Counted from the stretch's first letter, positions 1 through 5,630 are shown. The stretch is 6,639 nt of DNA from an uncultured beta proteobacterium (GCA_903917505.1 CAIXAY010000033.1:1-6639), one strand, 5' to 3'. The notes: generated by a model not told the origin, from the sequence alone. Numbers and translations: made by a program.

Positions 1-1285
1 CGATCATCAGGCCGGAGAGGAAGACCGCCATGATGGCGAAGACGAGCATGCCGTAGAGGCCGGTGCCGACACCGCCGAAAACGACTTCGCCGAGCTGCAT
101 CATCACCAGCGGAATCATGCCGCCCAAAGGCATGAAGGAATCGTGCATGGCATTGACCGCGCCGCACGAGGCGCCCGTGGTGATCGTCGCGAACAGGCCC
201 GAATCGGCGATGCCGAAGCGCGCCTCCTTGCCTTCCATGTTGCCGAAGGAAGGATCGACGCCGAGTTGCGTGAGCAGCGGATTGGCCTGCTGTTCGAAAT
301 GCATCGCCGCGCCGGCCATGACCACGAACATCAGGACCATGGCAGCGAGCACCGCCCAGCCCTGGCGCGTATCGCCGACGATGCGCCCGAAGGTGTAGCA
401 GAGCGCGCCGGGAATCAGGAAGATCGACAGCATCTGGATGAAGTTGGTGAGCGGCGTCGGGTTCTCGTAGGGGTGCGCCGAGTTGGCGTTCATGAAGCCG
501 CCGCCGTTGGTGCCGAGCATCTTGATCGCTTCCTGCGAAGCGACCGGACCCATCGGCAGGCTCTGCGTCTGCGTTTCGGCCGGCTCGGTGATTGCAACGC
601 CCTTTTCGTCTTTCAAGGGTTGCCCGTCGGGACCGTTCTTCGGGTTGTCGTACTTGGTCACCTCGACCGTCGTCACGTCCTTGTAGGCGTCGAAGTTCTG
701 GATCACGCCCTGGTTGGTCAGGAAGACCGCATAAACGATAGAGATCGGCAGCAGCACGTAGAGCGTGACCCGCGTCAGGTCGACCCAGGCGTTGCCCACC
801 GTCGCCGCGCTATGACGCGCGAAGCCGCGGATCAGCGCGATGACGACGACGATGCCGGTCGCCGCCGAGAAGAAGTTCTGCACGGCGAGCGCCAGCATCT
901 GGGTCAGGTAGCTCATCGTCGATTCGCCGCTGTAGCCCTGCCAGTTGGTGTTGGTGACGAAGCTCACCGCGGTGTTGAACGCCGAGTCCGGGCTGACGTT
1001 GGGGAACGCCTGCGGATTGAGCGGCAGCCACAGCTGCAGGCGTTGCAGGGCGTACACCGCCAGGGCGCCGAGAAAGTTGAAGAGCAGGATGGCGAAGGCG
1101 TATTTCAGCCAGCCCATCTCCTCATCGTGGCGGATGCCGCACAGGCGGTAGAGCGGCCGTTCGATGCTGCCGGCGAAGCCGAACTCGCCTTCCATCACCT
1201 TGGCGATGTAGGTGCCGAGCGGTTTGACCGTGAGCAGCAGGACCAGCAGATAGAGTCCGAGAAGAATCCAGGCATGGTTGCTCAT
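1..1285 (-). CDS. kdpA: KdpA, potassium-binding/translocating subunit of the Kdp K+-transporting ATPase (partial, 3' end outside window)
   Basis: This is the channel-like subunit of the KdpFABC P-type ATPase, which imports K+ with high affinity across the inner membrane. KdpB hydrolyses ATP while KdpA selects the ion. Reading leftward from ATG at 1285, 428 codons stay open to the window edge, roughly three quarters of a family member of about 560-600 residues. Three selectivity-filter loops match the family: TNTNWQGYSGEST (residues 111-123), GTNGGGFMNANSAHP (from 258) and TGASCGAVNAMHDS (from 370). The conserved EVVFGGVGTGLYGM segment follows the third loop. Hydrophobic helices run throughout. 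The start is supported by GGAGGA at 1292-1297 (minus), 6 bases ahead of the ATG, and by the ATGA overlap with kdpF. The remainder, and presumably kdpB and kdpC, lie beyond position 1. Identification is secure from the filter motifs. Confidence 0.98.
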   Translation of the reverse strand, partial: MSNHAWILLGLYLLVLLLTVKPLGTYIAKVMEGEFGFAGSIERPLYRLCGIRHDEEMGWLKYAFAILLFNFLGALAVYALQRLQLWLPLNPQAFPNVSPDSAFNTAVSFVTNTNWQGYSGESTMSYLTQMLALAVQNFFSAATGIVVVIALIRGFARHSAATVGNAWVDLTRVTLYVLLPISIVYAVFLTNQGVIQNFDAYKDVTTVEVTKYDNPKNGPDGQPLKDEKGVAITEPAETQTQSLPMGPVASQEAIKMLGTNGGGFMNANSAHPYENPTPLTNFIQMLSIFLIPGALCYTFGRIVGDTRQGWAVLAAMVLMFVVMAGAAMHFEQQANPLLTQLGVDPSFGNMEGKEARFGIADSGLFATITTGASCGAVNAMHDSFMPLGGMIPLVMMQLGEVVFGGVGTGLYGMLVFAIMAVFLSGLMI

Positions 1286-1374
1286 GAAAAGTCCTCCGGA
1301 TTGAGCAGCGCGGCAATGAGATAGACCAACAGGCCGGCGGCGACAAGGCCGCTGAGAATGTAGAGCCAGGTCAT
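1282..1374 (-). CDS. kdpF: KdpF, small stabilising subunit of the Kdp K+ ATPase
   Basis: A 30-residue, single-helix membrane peptide beginning MTWLYILSGL and ending ALLNPEDFS. In known Kdp complexes KdpF (about 29 residues) sits in the membrane beside KdpA and stabilises it. Length, a single hydrophobic segment (about residues 3-23) and the terminal A-x-L-x-N-x-E-x-F pattern match the family. Its stop codon overlaps the kdpA start (ATGA at 1285-1282), and its own start overlaps the stop of the preceding micro-protein (ATGA at 1374-1371). This argues for translational coupling along one operon. No strong separate ribosome binding site is needed or seen. The gene is easily missed because it is so short. 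Confidence 0.93.
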   Translation of the reverse strand: MTWLYILSGLVAAGLLVYLIAALLNPEDFS

Positions 1375-1463
1375 TTGGCACCTCCGAGGCGCGCGCAGCC
1401 GACCGCGAGGCCGATCAGCAGGGCGAAGAACAGCACGATGACAACGAGATACACGAGATCCAT
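1371..1463 (-). CDS. 30-residue membrane micro-protein, first gene of the kdp operon, unknown function
   Basis: ATG at 1463 opens a 30-codon frame beginning MDLVYLVVIV and ending GCARLGGAK. It consists of one hydrophobic helix (about residues 3-22) followed by a short polar, basic tail. A near-perfect ribosome binding site, TAAGGAG (minus, 1477-1471), lies 7 bases ahead, stronger than anything ahead of kdpF itself. The TGA stop overlaps the kdpF start (ATGA). It is therefore very probably translated and may serve as the coupling start for the operon. Short membrane frames just ahead of kdpF occur in other proteobacterial kdp operons to my recollection, but I know of no assigned role. Possibilities are an extra accessory subunit of the pump or simply a translational leader. 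No homology search was possible. Confidence 0.8.
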   Translation of the reverse strand: MDLVYLVVIVLFFALLIGLAVGCARLGGAK

Positions 1464-1470
1464 GATTCAA

Positions 1471-1477
1471 CTCCTTA
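1471..1477 (-). promoter_or_regulatory. Ribosome binding site of the kdp micro-protein
   Basis: The minus strand reads TAAGGAG followed by 7 bases and ATG at 1463. It is the strongest Shine-Dalgarno match in the kdp leader and fixes translation entry at the 30-residue micro-protein. KdpF and KdpA then follow through ATGA overlaps. Confidence 0.8.
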
Positions 1478-1506
1478 TCGTCATTTCCACAATACCCATG
1501 CTAATT

Positions 1507-1565
1507 TCACTGCTATATAAACGCCGTAAAGATATGCGCGACTCATATCAAGAAAGTGTCAAGAC
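1507..1565 (-). promoter_or_regulatory. Probable kdp operon promoter with upstream operator
   Basis: This AT-rich island in otherwise GC-rich DNA lies about 45-100 bases upstream of the first kdp start. On the minus strand a TATATA candidate -10 element (1519-1514) has no good -35 at 17 bases; that position falls inside the GATATG-N7-CATATC inverted repeat (1531-1549). This would suit an activator-dependent promoter. An alternative is TTGACA (1562-1557) with CATATC (1536-1531), but the spacer would be 20 bases. Kdp operons are classically switched on by the KdpD/KdpE two-component system under K+ limitation. No regulator gene is in this window, and I cannot say that this element is a KdpE site. 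Confidence 0.5.
1528..1565. repeat. 38-base operator-like element, copy 1 (upstream of kdp)
   Basis: The plus strand contains GATATG (1531-1536), a 7-base spacer and CATATC (1544-1549), an exact 6-base inverted repeat. It is flanked by AAA on the left and AAGAA on the right. The block matches 1996-2033 at 28 of 38 positions without gaps, and six of the ten differences fall in the spacer. Conserved arms with a diverged spacer are what a dimeric protein-binding site looks like. It lies about 70-100 bases ahead of the first kdp gene. Confidence 0.6.
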
Positions 1566-1613
1566 GATGGCTTTTCCCGGCTTGCACGCACTGCCGGCGG
1601 CCGCGCGGACATT

Positions 1614-1826
1614 TCATTGCCTTTGGCCGGCGAGGGTCGTTGCCGCATTCCGGGAAGGGGCTTCCTTGCCGATCGCGAACAATCTTGAGGACTTGGCCTT
1701 GCTCAGCCCGTCCGTCACGAAGACGAGAAGCGAAAATACCGCGACGACGCCCACCAGGATGGTCAGGCGCAGAAACAGCGGCTGCGTAAACAGGTGCGAC
1801 ACGACTGCACAGAATTCCGATGCCAT
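1614..1826 (-). CDS. 70-residue single-pass membrane protein, unknown function
   Basis: ATG at 1826 begins MASEFCAVVSHLF, and the frame runs 70 codons to TGA at 1616-1614. Residues about 17-37 form one strong hydrophobic segment (LFLRLTILVGVVAVFSLLVF). A basic, small-residue tail follows (LSKAKSSRLFAIGKEAPSR), probably cytoplasmic or unstructured. GGAG (minus, 1838-1835) lies 8 bases ahead of the ATG, which favours this start over an upstream TTG at 1916 in the same frame. The gene sits between the c-di-GMP gene and kdp, on the same strand, with its own upstream copy of the 38-base element that also precedes kdp. I do not recognise a family. A single TM span plus a charged tail would fit a small regulator or accessory of a membrane complex, but that is inference. 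A competing frame (1543-1851) has no such organised hydrophobic segment. Confidence 0.6.
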   Translation of the reverse strand: MASEFCAVVSHLFTQPLFLRLTILVGVVAVFSLLVFVTDGLSKAKSSRLFAIGKEAPSRNAATTLAGQRQ

Positions 1827-1980
1827 GCTCAATTCTCCAATTCCAATCCAACGATTACGATATAGGGCACGGTGACGCACGAACACTGCGTTCAGCACCT
1901 GCCGTCCGCGTGTCAAAGGAATTGCCTTTCAGCGGTGTGCCATGCGAATCCTTGAACACGCGCTCATCCTAGGCAGCGCG

Positions 1981-2000
1981 ATATCAAGTCGGTGAAAAGA
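1981..2000. repeat. Third half-copy of the operator-like motif
   Basis: The plus strand reads ATATCAAGTCGGTGAAAAGA. It matches the right halves of the two 38-base elements, ATATCAAG-N3-GYG-N2-AAGA (1545-1564 and 2013-2032). It lies exactly 32 bases before the corresponding part of copy 2, about three helical turns. It would also overlap the candidate -10 (TGATAT, minus 1986-1981) of a promoter reading toward the 70-residue membrane protein. Confidence 0.45.
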
Positions 2001-2033
2001 TATGGAATGGTCATATCAAGAATGCGTAAAGAA
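1996..2033. repeat. 38-base operator-like element, copy 2 (upstream of the 70-residue membrane protein)
   Basis: GATATG (1999-2004), a 7-base spacer and CATATC (2012-2017) repeat the arrangement found at 1531-1549. AAA precedes and AAGAA follows, as in copy 1. On the minus strand an AT-rich TGATAT/GATATC candidate -10 lies 12-13 bases downstream, comparable to TATATA 11 bases downstream of copy 1. The spacing from the element to the likely -10 is therefore nearly the same at both sites. It lies about 170 bases before the start of the gene at 1826. Confidence 0.55.
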
Positions 2034-2121
2034 GGCCGGCACTCCGCCTGCCGAGGCATTCGACCCCGCCGCATGCGATGCGGGTTCTTGCGCTTTGTCT
2101 CCGATGCGCGGCGCGCGCTGA

Positions 2122-2150
2122 CCGGCTGCAAATCAAGCAGCCGGGGCTTT
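2122..2150 (+). terminator. Stem-loop, possible transcription terminator between convergent signals
   Basis: CCGGCTGC (2122-2129) and GCAGCCGG (2137-2144) form an exact 8-bp stem around a 7-base loop. On the plus strand the stem is followed by GGCTTTT, a short and slightly displaced T-run. On the minus strand no T-run follows. It lies about 65 bases past the stop of the c-di-GMP gene and before the promoter of the 70-residue gene, so it probably helps separate those units. The missing T-run on the relevant strand makes intrinsic termination uncertain. Confidence 0.35.
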
Positions 2151-2206
2151 TCTCAGGGAGTCCGGAAGATATTCATGCCTCCGGGCAATCGACGATGGCC
2201 TGGCCG

Positions 2207-4201
2207 CTAAGCGGCCGGAGCGGAGGCCGCGCGCTGCGCGGCGAAGGCTTCGAACGCTTCGAGCGGCAGCGGCGAACTGAACAGATAGCCCTGCATGAAG
2301 TCGCAGCGATGCACCTTGCTCAGCACGTGGCGTTGCGTCGCGGTCTCGACGCCCTCGGCGACCACCTGCAGATTCAGGCTGTGCGCCAGATTGATGGTCG
2401 CCGCGCAAATCAGCGCCGCGCTCGCGTCGGACTCGATGTTCATCACGAAGGAGCGGTCTATCTTCAGTTGATCGAGCGGCAATTGGTTGAGATAGGCGAG
2501 CGATGAATTGCCGGTGCCGAAGTCGTCCAGCGCGAAACCGACGCCCGCCCGTTTCAGCGCGCGCATCTTGGCGATGACATCGCCGACATCGGCGATCAGC
2601 AGGCTCTCGGTCAGTTCCAGCGTGAGCCGCTGCGGATTGGCGCCGGTCGCCGTCAGAATGGCCAGCACCTGCTCGGCAAAATTGGGTTGCCCGAACTCGC
2701 GGACACTGATATTGACCGCGACGGTGAGCCGCGCCGTCGCCGGCCGTTGCGCCCACGCCGCCAGCTGGGTGCACGCCGCGGCGAGCACCGCATGGCCGAG
2801 CGGGCGAATCAGTCCGGTTTCCTCGGCCAGCGGGATGAAGTCGTCCGGCTCGATGATGCCGCGCTGCCCGTGCTGCCAGCGCACCAGCGCCTCGGCGCCG
2901 ACCAGGCGGCCTTCGCCGTCGACCTGCGCCTGGTAGTAAAGGACGAACTCGGCCTCGCGCACCGCCTGGCGCAGCTCCTTTTCCAGCAGGTTGCGCGCCG
3001 TCACCGCGGCCTGCATGACCGGATCGAAGAAACGGTAGGCGTTGCGCCCGCCGGCCTTGGCCTGATACATGGCGAAGTCGGCCTGCATCATCAGGACTTC
3101 CATGGTCTCCGGCTTGTGGCCGAACAGCGTCAGGCCGATGCTCGCCGTGCAATGAAATTCCGGTCCCTCGAGCGAGTAACTGCGCTTGAATGCGGCGAGA
3201 ATCTTTTCGCTGACGATCTCCGCCTGGTGCGCCGCTTCGTCAATATCCCCGCTCAGGTTCTCGGCGATGATGACAAATTCATCGCCGCCGAGGCGCGACA
3301 CCGTATCGCCTTCGCGCACGCATTCGCGCAGCCGTTGTGCCACTTCCTTCAGCAGCAGGTCGCCCTTGTCATGGCCCTGCGTGTCGTTCAGGGTCTTGAA
3401 ATTGTCCAGGTCGATGAAAATCAAGGCCCCGAGCCGCTCCAGTCGCGCACAGCTGACCTGGGCCTGGTGCAGGCAATCGAGCAGCAGCCGCCGGTTCGGC
3501 AAGTGGGTCAGCGAATCGTAGTAGGCCAGGTTTCTGATCGCTTCCTCGGCGGCCTTGCGTTCGGTGATGTCGGTGTGGATGCCGACGTAGTTCGTCGTCT
3601 GCCCGTCGAGGTCCTTCACCGAGGTGATCGTCAGCCATTCGGGATACACCTCGCCGTTCTTGCGCCGGTTCCAGATCTCGCCTTGCCACGAGCCGTCGCG
3701 CAGTATCGTCGCCCACATTTGCGCGTAGAAATCGGGGTTCTGCCGCCCCGAGTTGAGCAGGCGGACATGCCGGCCGACGACTTCCGCGGCGCTGTAGCCG
3801 GTGCTCAGGGTGAAGGCCTGGTTGACGCGCAGGATGATGTTGTTGGCGTCGGTGACCATCATCGCCTGGTTGGCCTCGAAGGCGGCGGCGGCGATGCGCA
3901 GCTCCTGTTCCGCCCGCTCCTGCTCGGACAGGTCGCGGTAAATCTTCGATGCGCCGATCACATTGCCCGCGGCGTCACGCATCGGCGAAGCCGTCACCGA
4001 GACGTTGATCTGCCTGCCGTCCTTGGTCCGGCGTTCGGTCTGATAGTGCTTCAGGGCACTCCCCTGGCGGATCGTCTCGAGGATCGCCAACTCCTCGCCG
4101 CGATGCGATTCCGGCGTGATCAGCGAGATGTGCCGGCCCAGCGCTTCATCGCTGCTGTAGCCGAAGATGCGCTCGGCCGCCTTGTTCCAGCTGGTGATCA
4201 C
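2207..4201 (-). CDS. PAS-PAS-GGDEF-EAL c-di-GMP signalling protein, C-terminal part (downstream of frameshift)
   Basis: This 664-codon frame opens at GTG 4201 and is the catalytic part of a larger gene. Domains in order: most of one PAS (1-95, starting mid-domain at ITSWNKAAERIFGY), a complete PAS (about 101-218, ending DITERKAAEE), GGDEF (about 225-395) and EAL (about 405-650). The GGDEF site is RLGGDEF (residues 303-309), with an RxxD inhibitory site (REGD, 296-299) five residues before it, so diguanylate cyclase chemistry (2 GTP to c-di-GMP) looks intact. The EAL domain keeps E437-A-L, VNIS (496-499), ELTES (529-533), DDFGTG (559-564), LKIDRSF (579-585), AEGVET (615-620) and MQGY (636-639), the set expected of an active phosphodiesterase. 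Which activity dominates cannot be read from sequence. The first PAS lacks its N-terminal strand in this frame; see the frameshift entry. The stop codon (2209-2207) lies inside a GGCCGC/GCGGCC palindrome. Confidence 0.93.
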   Translation of the reverse strand: MITSWNKAAERIFGYSSDEALGRHISLITPESHRGEELAILETIRQGSALKHYQTERRTKDGRQINVSVTASPMRDAAGNVIGASKIYRDLSEQERAEQELRIAAAAFEANQAMMVTDANNIILRVNQAFTLSTGYSAAEVVGRHVRLLNSGRQNPDFYAQMWATILRDGSWQGEIWNRRKNGEVYPEWLTITSVKDLDGQTTNYVGIHTDITERKAAEEAIRNLAYYDSLTHLPNRRLLLDCLHQAQVSCARLERLGALIFIDLDNFKTLNDTQGHDKGDLLLKEVAQRLRECVREGDTVSRLGGDEFVIIAENLSGDIDEAAHQAEIVSEKILAAFKRSYSLEGPEFHCTASIGLTLFGHKPETMEVLMMQADFAMYQAKAGGRNAYRFFDPVMQAAVTARNLLEKELRQAVREAEFVLYYQAQVDGEGRLVGAEALVRWQHGQRGIIEPDDFIPLAEETGLIRPLGHAVLAAACTQLAAWAQRPATARLTVAVNISVREFGQPNFAEQVLAILTATGANPQRLTLELTESLLIADVGDVIAKMRALKRAGVGFALDDFGTGNSSLAYLNQLPLDQLKIDRSFVMNIESDASAALICAATINLAHSLNLQVVAEGVETATQRHVLSKVHRCDFMQGYLFSSPLPLEAFEAFAAQRAASAPAA

Positions 4202-4248
4202 CCCGTCGAGCGTCTTGCCGATGATCGCGTCCTCGGTCGTCTTACGAT
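4198..4248 (-). pseudogene. Frameshift junction splitting the PAS-GGDEF-EAL gene (one base missing near 4243)
   Basis: Upstream, the frame reads DALLHSAAIV up to codon GTA (4245-4243). The neighbouring frame then reads KTTEDAIIGKTLDG straight into VITSWNKAAERIFGY, which is the canonical start of a PAS domain. One extra base between about 4246 and 4243 would join the frames as AAIV-KTTEDAIIGKTLDG-VITSWN and give a single 954-residue protein (5070 to 2207). The missing base may be a real mutation, an assembly or sequencing error, or, less likely, a -1 recoding site. No obvious heptameric slippery sequence is present. If real, the catalytic part could still be made from GTG 4201 by coupling at the GTGA overlap, but it would lose its membrane anchor and first PAS. 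Confidence 0.85.
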
Positions 4249-5070
4249 GGCCGCAGAATGTAGCAGCGCATCTTCCTCCGACTTGCGCCGGCTGATGTCT
4301 TCATGCGCGACCAGCGCGCCGCGTCGCGCGCCGCGCAAGGGGTAGATTCGCATCGCGAACCAGCGCGCCTGGCCGGCAGATTGGCAGGGATACTCCTGGC
4401 GAAATTCGCCGCTTTCGCCGGCCAGCACCGTACGCAGGCCGGCGAAAGCCGCCGCCGCATATTCGTCCTCAGGGTCGCCCGCTGCGGCCTCGCAGAGGCG
4501 CAAGTAATTGCACCCCAGCGGGTCGGGCAAGCCACTTTCGGCGGCGCAGCGCTTCCATGCCGCGTTGACGGCGATGATCGTGCCGTTTTCATCGAGTACG
4601 GCAACCTGCTCCGGGCGCGCATCGAAGAGACTCTGTCCGAAGGCCTCGCTCGCCCTGAGCGACTCGTTGGCGGCCTCGAGCTGCGCGCAGCGCTGCGCGA
4701 GTTCTGCGGCGTCGGGCTCGCCGTCGGACTGCGCCGGCATCAGGGTCGCTGCCGCGAAGCACGACCCGGTGTAATTGTCCGGCGCGGGAGCGCAATCGGC
4801 GGCAAGCTCGACCGCGGCAAGGGGATCGCCGCGCGCGACGCGCAGCGAGGACAGTCCCACGCCGGCCAGGAACAGGCCCAGGGCCATCAGGAGGCCTGCG
4901 CCTACGGCCACGGCCTGGCTCTCCCAAAGCGCGCCGCCGACAACCGCGACGATGACCGCGATGGCGAAACCCGTGTCGATGCCGGCAGGCCACCGTGAAT
5001 GCGCCGATCGTTCTGCGCCAAGTGCTGCTTTCAGGCGGCCAAGCGTGCGCGGCGGACTGCTCTCTTCCAT
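4198..5070 (-). CDS. Membrane-anchored PAS N-terminal part of the same GGDEF-EAL protein (frame runs out after a frameshift)
   Basis: ATG at 5070 begins MEESSPPRTL. GGGAGG (minus, 5085-5080) lies 9 bases ahead. An in-frame ATG at 5076 is only 3 bases from it and less likely, and longer starts up to 5208 lack support. Two hydrophobic segments at about residues 31-49 and 53-78 form a hairpin with almost no periplasmic loop. A short helical heptad-like stretch (AELAQRCAQLEAANESLRASEA, about 121-143) connects to a PAS domain (about 144-260, with LDENGTIIAVNAAW and ending HEDISRRKSEE). After HSAAIV (residue 276) the frame yields an arginine/serine-rich tail of about 14 residues and stops at TGA 4200-4198, overlapping the GTG of the next frame as GTGA. 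Homologous PAS coding simply continues in the neighbouring frame, so this is the sensory half of one 954-residue gene. Confidence 0.85.
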   Translation of the reverse strand: MEESSPPRTLGRLKAALGAERSAHSRWPAGIDTGFAIAVIVAVVGGALWESQAVAVGAGLLMALGLFLAGVGLSSLRVARGDPLAAVELAADCAPAPDNYTGSCFAAATLMPAQSDGEPDAAELAQRCAQLEAANESLRASEAFGQSLFDARPEQVAVLDENGTIIAVNAAWKRCAAESGLPDPLGCNYLRLCEAAAGDPEDEYAAAAFAGLRTVLAGESGEFRQEYPCQSAGQARWFAMRIYPLRGARRGALVAHEDISRRKSEEDALLHSAAIVRRPRTRSSARRSTG

Positions 5071-5093
5071 CTTCATTTCCCTCCCGATAAGGT

Positions 5094-5111
5094 GCCGGCG
5101 CAAGCGCCGGC
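5094..5111 (-). promoter_or_regulatory. Stem-loop in the leader of the c-di-GMP gene
   Basis: GCCGGCG (5094-5100), CAAG and CGCCGGC (5105-5111) form an exact 7-bp GC-only stem with a 4-base loop. It ends about 8 bases before the GGGAGG ribosome binding site used for the start at 5070. A stable hairpin so close could tune ribosome access. It is not a terminator in either direction because no T-run follows. Confidence 0.4.
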
Positions 5112-5225
5112 GCTGCGGTTCGCGACCCGGCCCAACATGTGCCGATCTTGTCGACTGGTGCGGCAATGAACGAACAGTCCCTGCTCCCTCAAAATCACCT
5201 GATCGCATTATGCCCTTATCATAGA

Positions 5226-5279
5226 CAGGGGAATTGCCGGCAGGAATACCGCGATACAGGTATTTGCGACATTCCCCTG
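5226..5279. repeat. Nested inverted repeats in the divergent promoter region
   Basis: The outer arms CAGGGGAAT (5226-5234) and ATTCCCCTG (5271-5279) are exact 9-base reverse complements. Inside them AATACC (5245-5250) and GGTATT (5259-5264) form a second exact pair around 8 bases. Together they can fold into one two-stage hairpin with an asymmetric internal loop, or serve as paired protein sites. The position just upstream of the c-di-GMP gene's candidate -10 elements suits a regulatory role for one or both divergent genes. Confidence 0.5.
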
Positions 5280-5426
5280 CCAGCGGGGCAAAAGCGCAAA
5301 TAGCGCCATTCGGGTATTACCGGCGCCGCTCGCGCTCGGTAGCATTCACCCAAGACGCCTCGATTCGCCGCCGGGATCCGCAGGCCGAACGCGCGGCATT
5401 TGGCCTGTGAGCGATTGGGATAGCGA

Positions 5427-5630
5427 ATGAACCTTGACCAGTACATCGGACGGATCGTGCGTTTGCGAAAGTACGCTTTTCGCGACATGGCCCGCCTGAA
5501 CGGCAGGCGCGCGGTGGGCATGGAAAACTGCTTCCTCGTCGCCAGGGTGGATTCGGCGCAGCAGGAACTGACTTGTTATGGAGAGAACATCCGCATCACC
5601 GTTTCGATAGATGACATTGTCTTTTTATAG
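5427..5630 (+). CDS. 67-residue small soluble protein, unknown function
   Basis: ATG at 5427 opens a frame beginning MNLDQYIGRIVRL and ending SIDDIVFL, with TAG at 5628-5630. There is no signal peptide or membrane segment. The composition is ordinary, with alternating hydrophobic residues (ENCFLVARVDSAQQELTCYG) suggesting a small beta-rich fold. Two cysteines (in ENCFL and LTCYG) are present. The ribosome binding site is weak (GGGA about 7 bases ahead). The protein-like composition, the clean ending and the terminator 63 bases downstream support a real monocistronic gene. The opening and the closing D-D-I-V-F-L look like those of small conserved hypothetical proteins of betaproteobacteria, but I cannot name a family. 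It is transcribed away from the c-di-GMP gene across a structured intergenic region. Confidence 0.7.
   Translation: MNLDQYIGRIVRLRKYAFRDMARLNGRRAVGMENCFLVARVDSAQQELTCYGENIRITVSIDDIVFL

Larger units (their letters stand above)
1827..2206. other. Intergenic region between the 70-residue protein and the c-di-GMP gene
   Basis: This 380-base stretch has no gene I can support. It holds operator-like copy 2 with its extra half-site (1981-2033), a stem-loop at 2122-2144, and a weaker imperfect hairpin around 2064-2083 (CCCGC/GCGGG). Short open frames on both strands here have arginine-rich, compositionally odd translations and no convincing ribosome binding site. Confidence 0.6.
5071..5426. other. 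Divergent intergenic region rich in inverted repeats
   Basis: This 356-base region lies between the minus-strand c-di-GMP gene and the plus-strand 67-residue gene. It holds the leader hairpin (5094-5111), an AT-richer patch with TATGAT and CATAAT candidate -10 elements on the minus strand (about 5208-5226, poor -35 matches), and the nested inverted repeat at 5226-5279. A minus-strand open frame here (5219-5521) has a basic, low-quality translation and overlaps the better plus-strand gene, so I do not call it. Confidence 0.5.

Noticed and set aside
143..1324. Long plus-strand open frame (393 codons) opposite kdpA
   Set aside because: The translation is rich in R, H, D, E and V with no domain pattern, and it is the antisense of securely identified kdpA.
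1531..1562. Sigma70 promoter TTGACA/CATATC for kdp
   Set aside because: The 20-base spacer is too long for a standard promoter. A MerR-type over-long spacer is possible, but the inverted repeat covers the -10 rather than lying centred in the spacer, so the TATATA element is preferred.
1941..1967. Tiny minus-strand frames (4 and 12 codons) ahead of the 70-residue gene as leader peptides
   Set aside because: No adequate ribosome binding site at a workable distance and no run of regulatory codons.
2133..3152. Minus-strand open frame (339 codons) overlapping the EAL domain
   Set aside because: It is a frame-shifted shadow of the EAL coding region with an arginine/glycine/alanine-rich translation and no motif.
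2687..4345. Long plus-strand open frame (552 codons) opposite the GGDEF-EAL gene
   Set aside because: It is antisense to intact GGDEF, EAL and PAS motifs. Its length is explained by high-GC codon bias suppressing stops.
5071..5217. c-di-GMP riboswitch in the leader of the GGDEF-EAL gene
   Set aside because: Only a single GC hairpin is visible. The conserved core and paired stems of the known c-di-GMP aptamers were not found by eye.
5219..5521. Minus-strand 100-codon frame upstream of the c-di-GMP gene
   Set aside because: It overlaps the more protein-like 67-residue plus-strand gene, and its translation is strongly basic without organised features.
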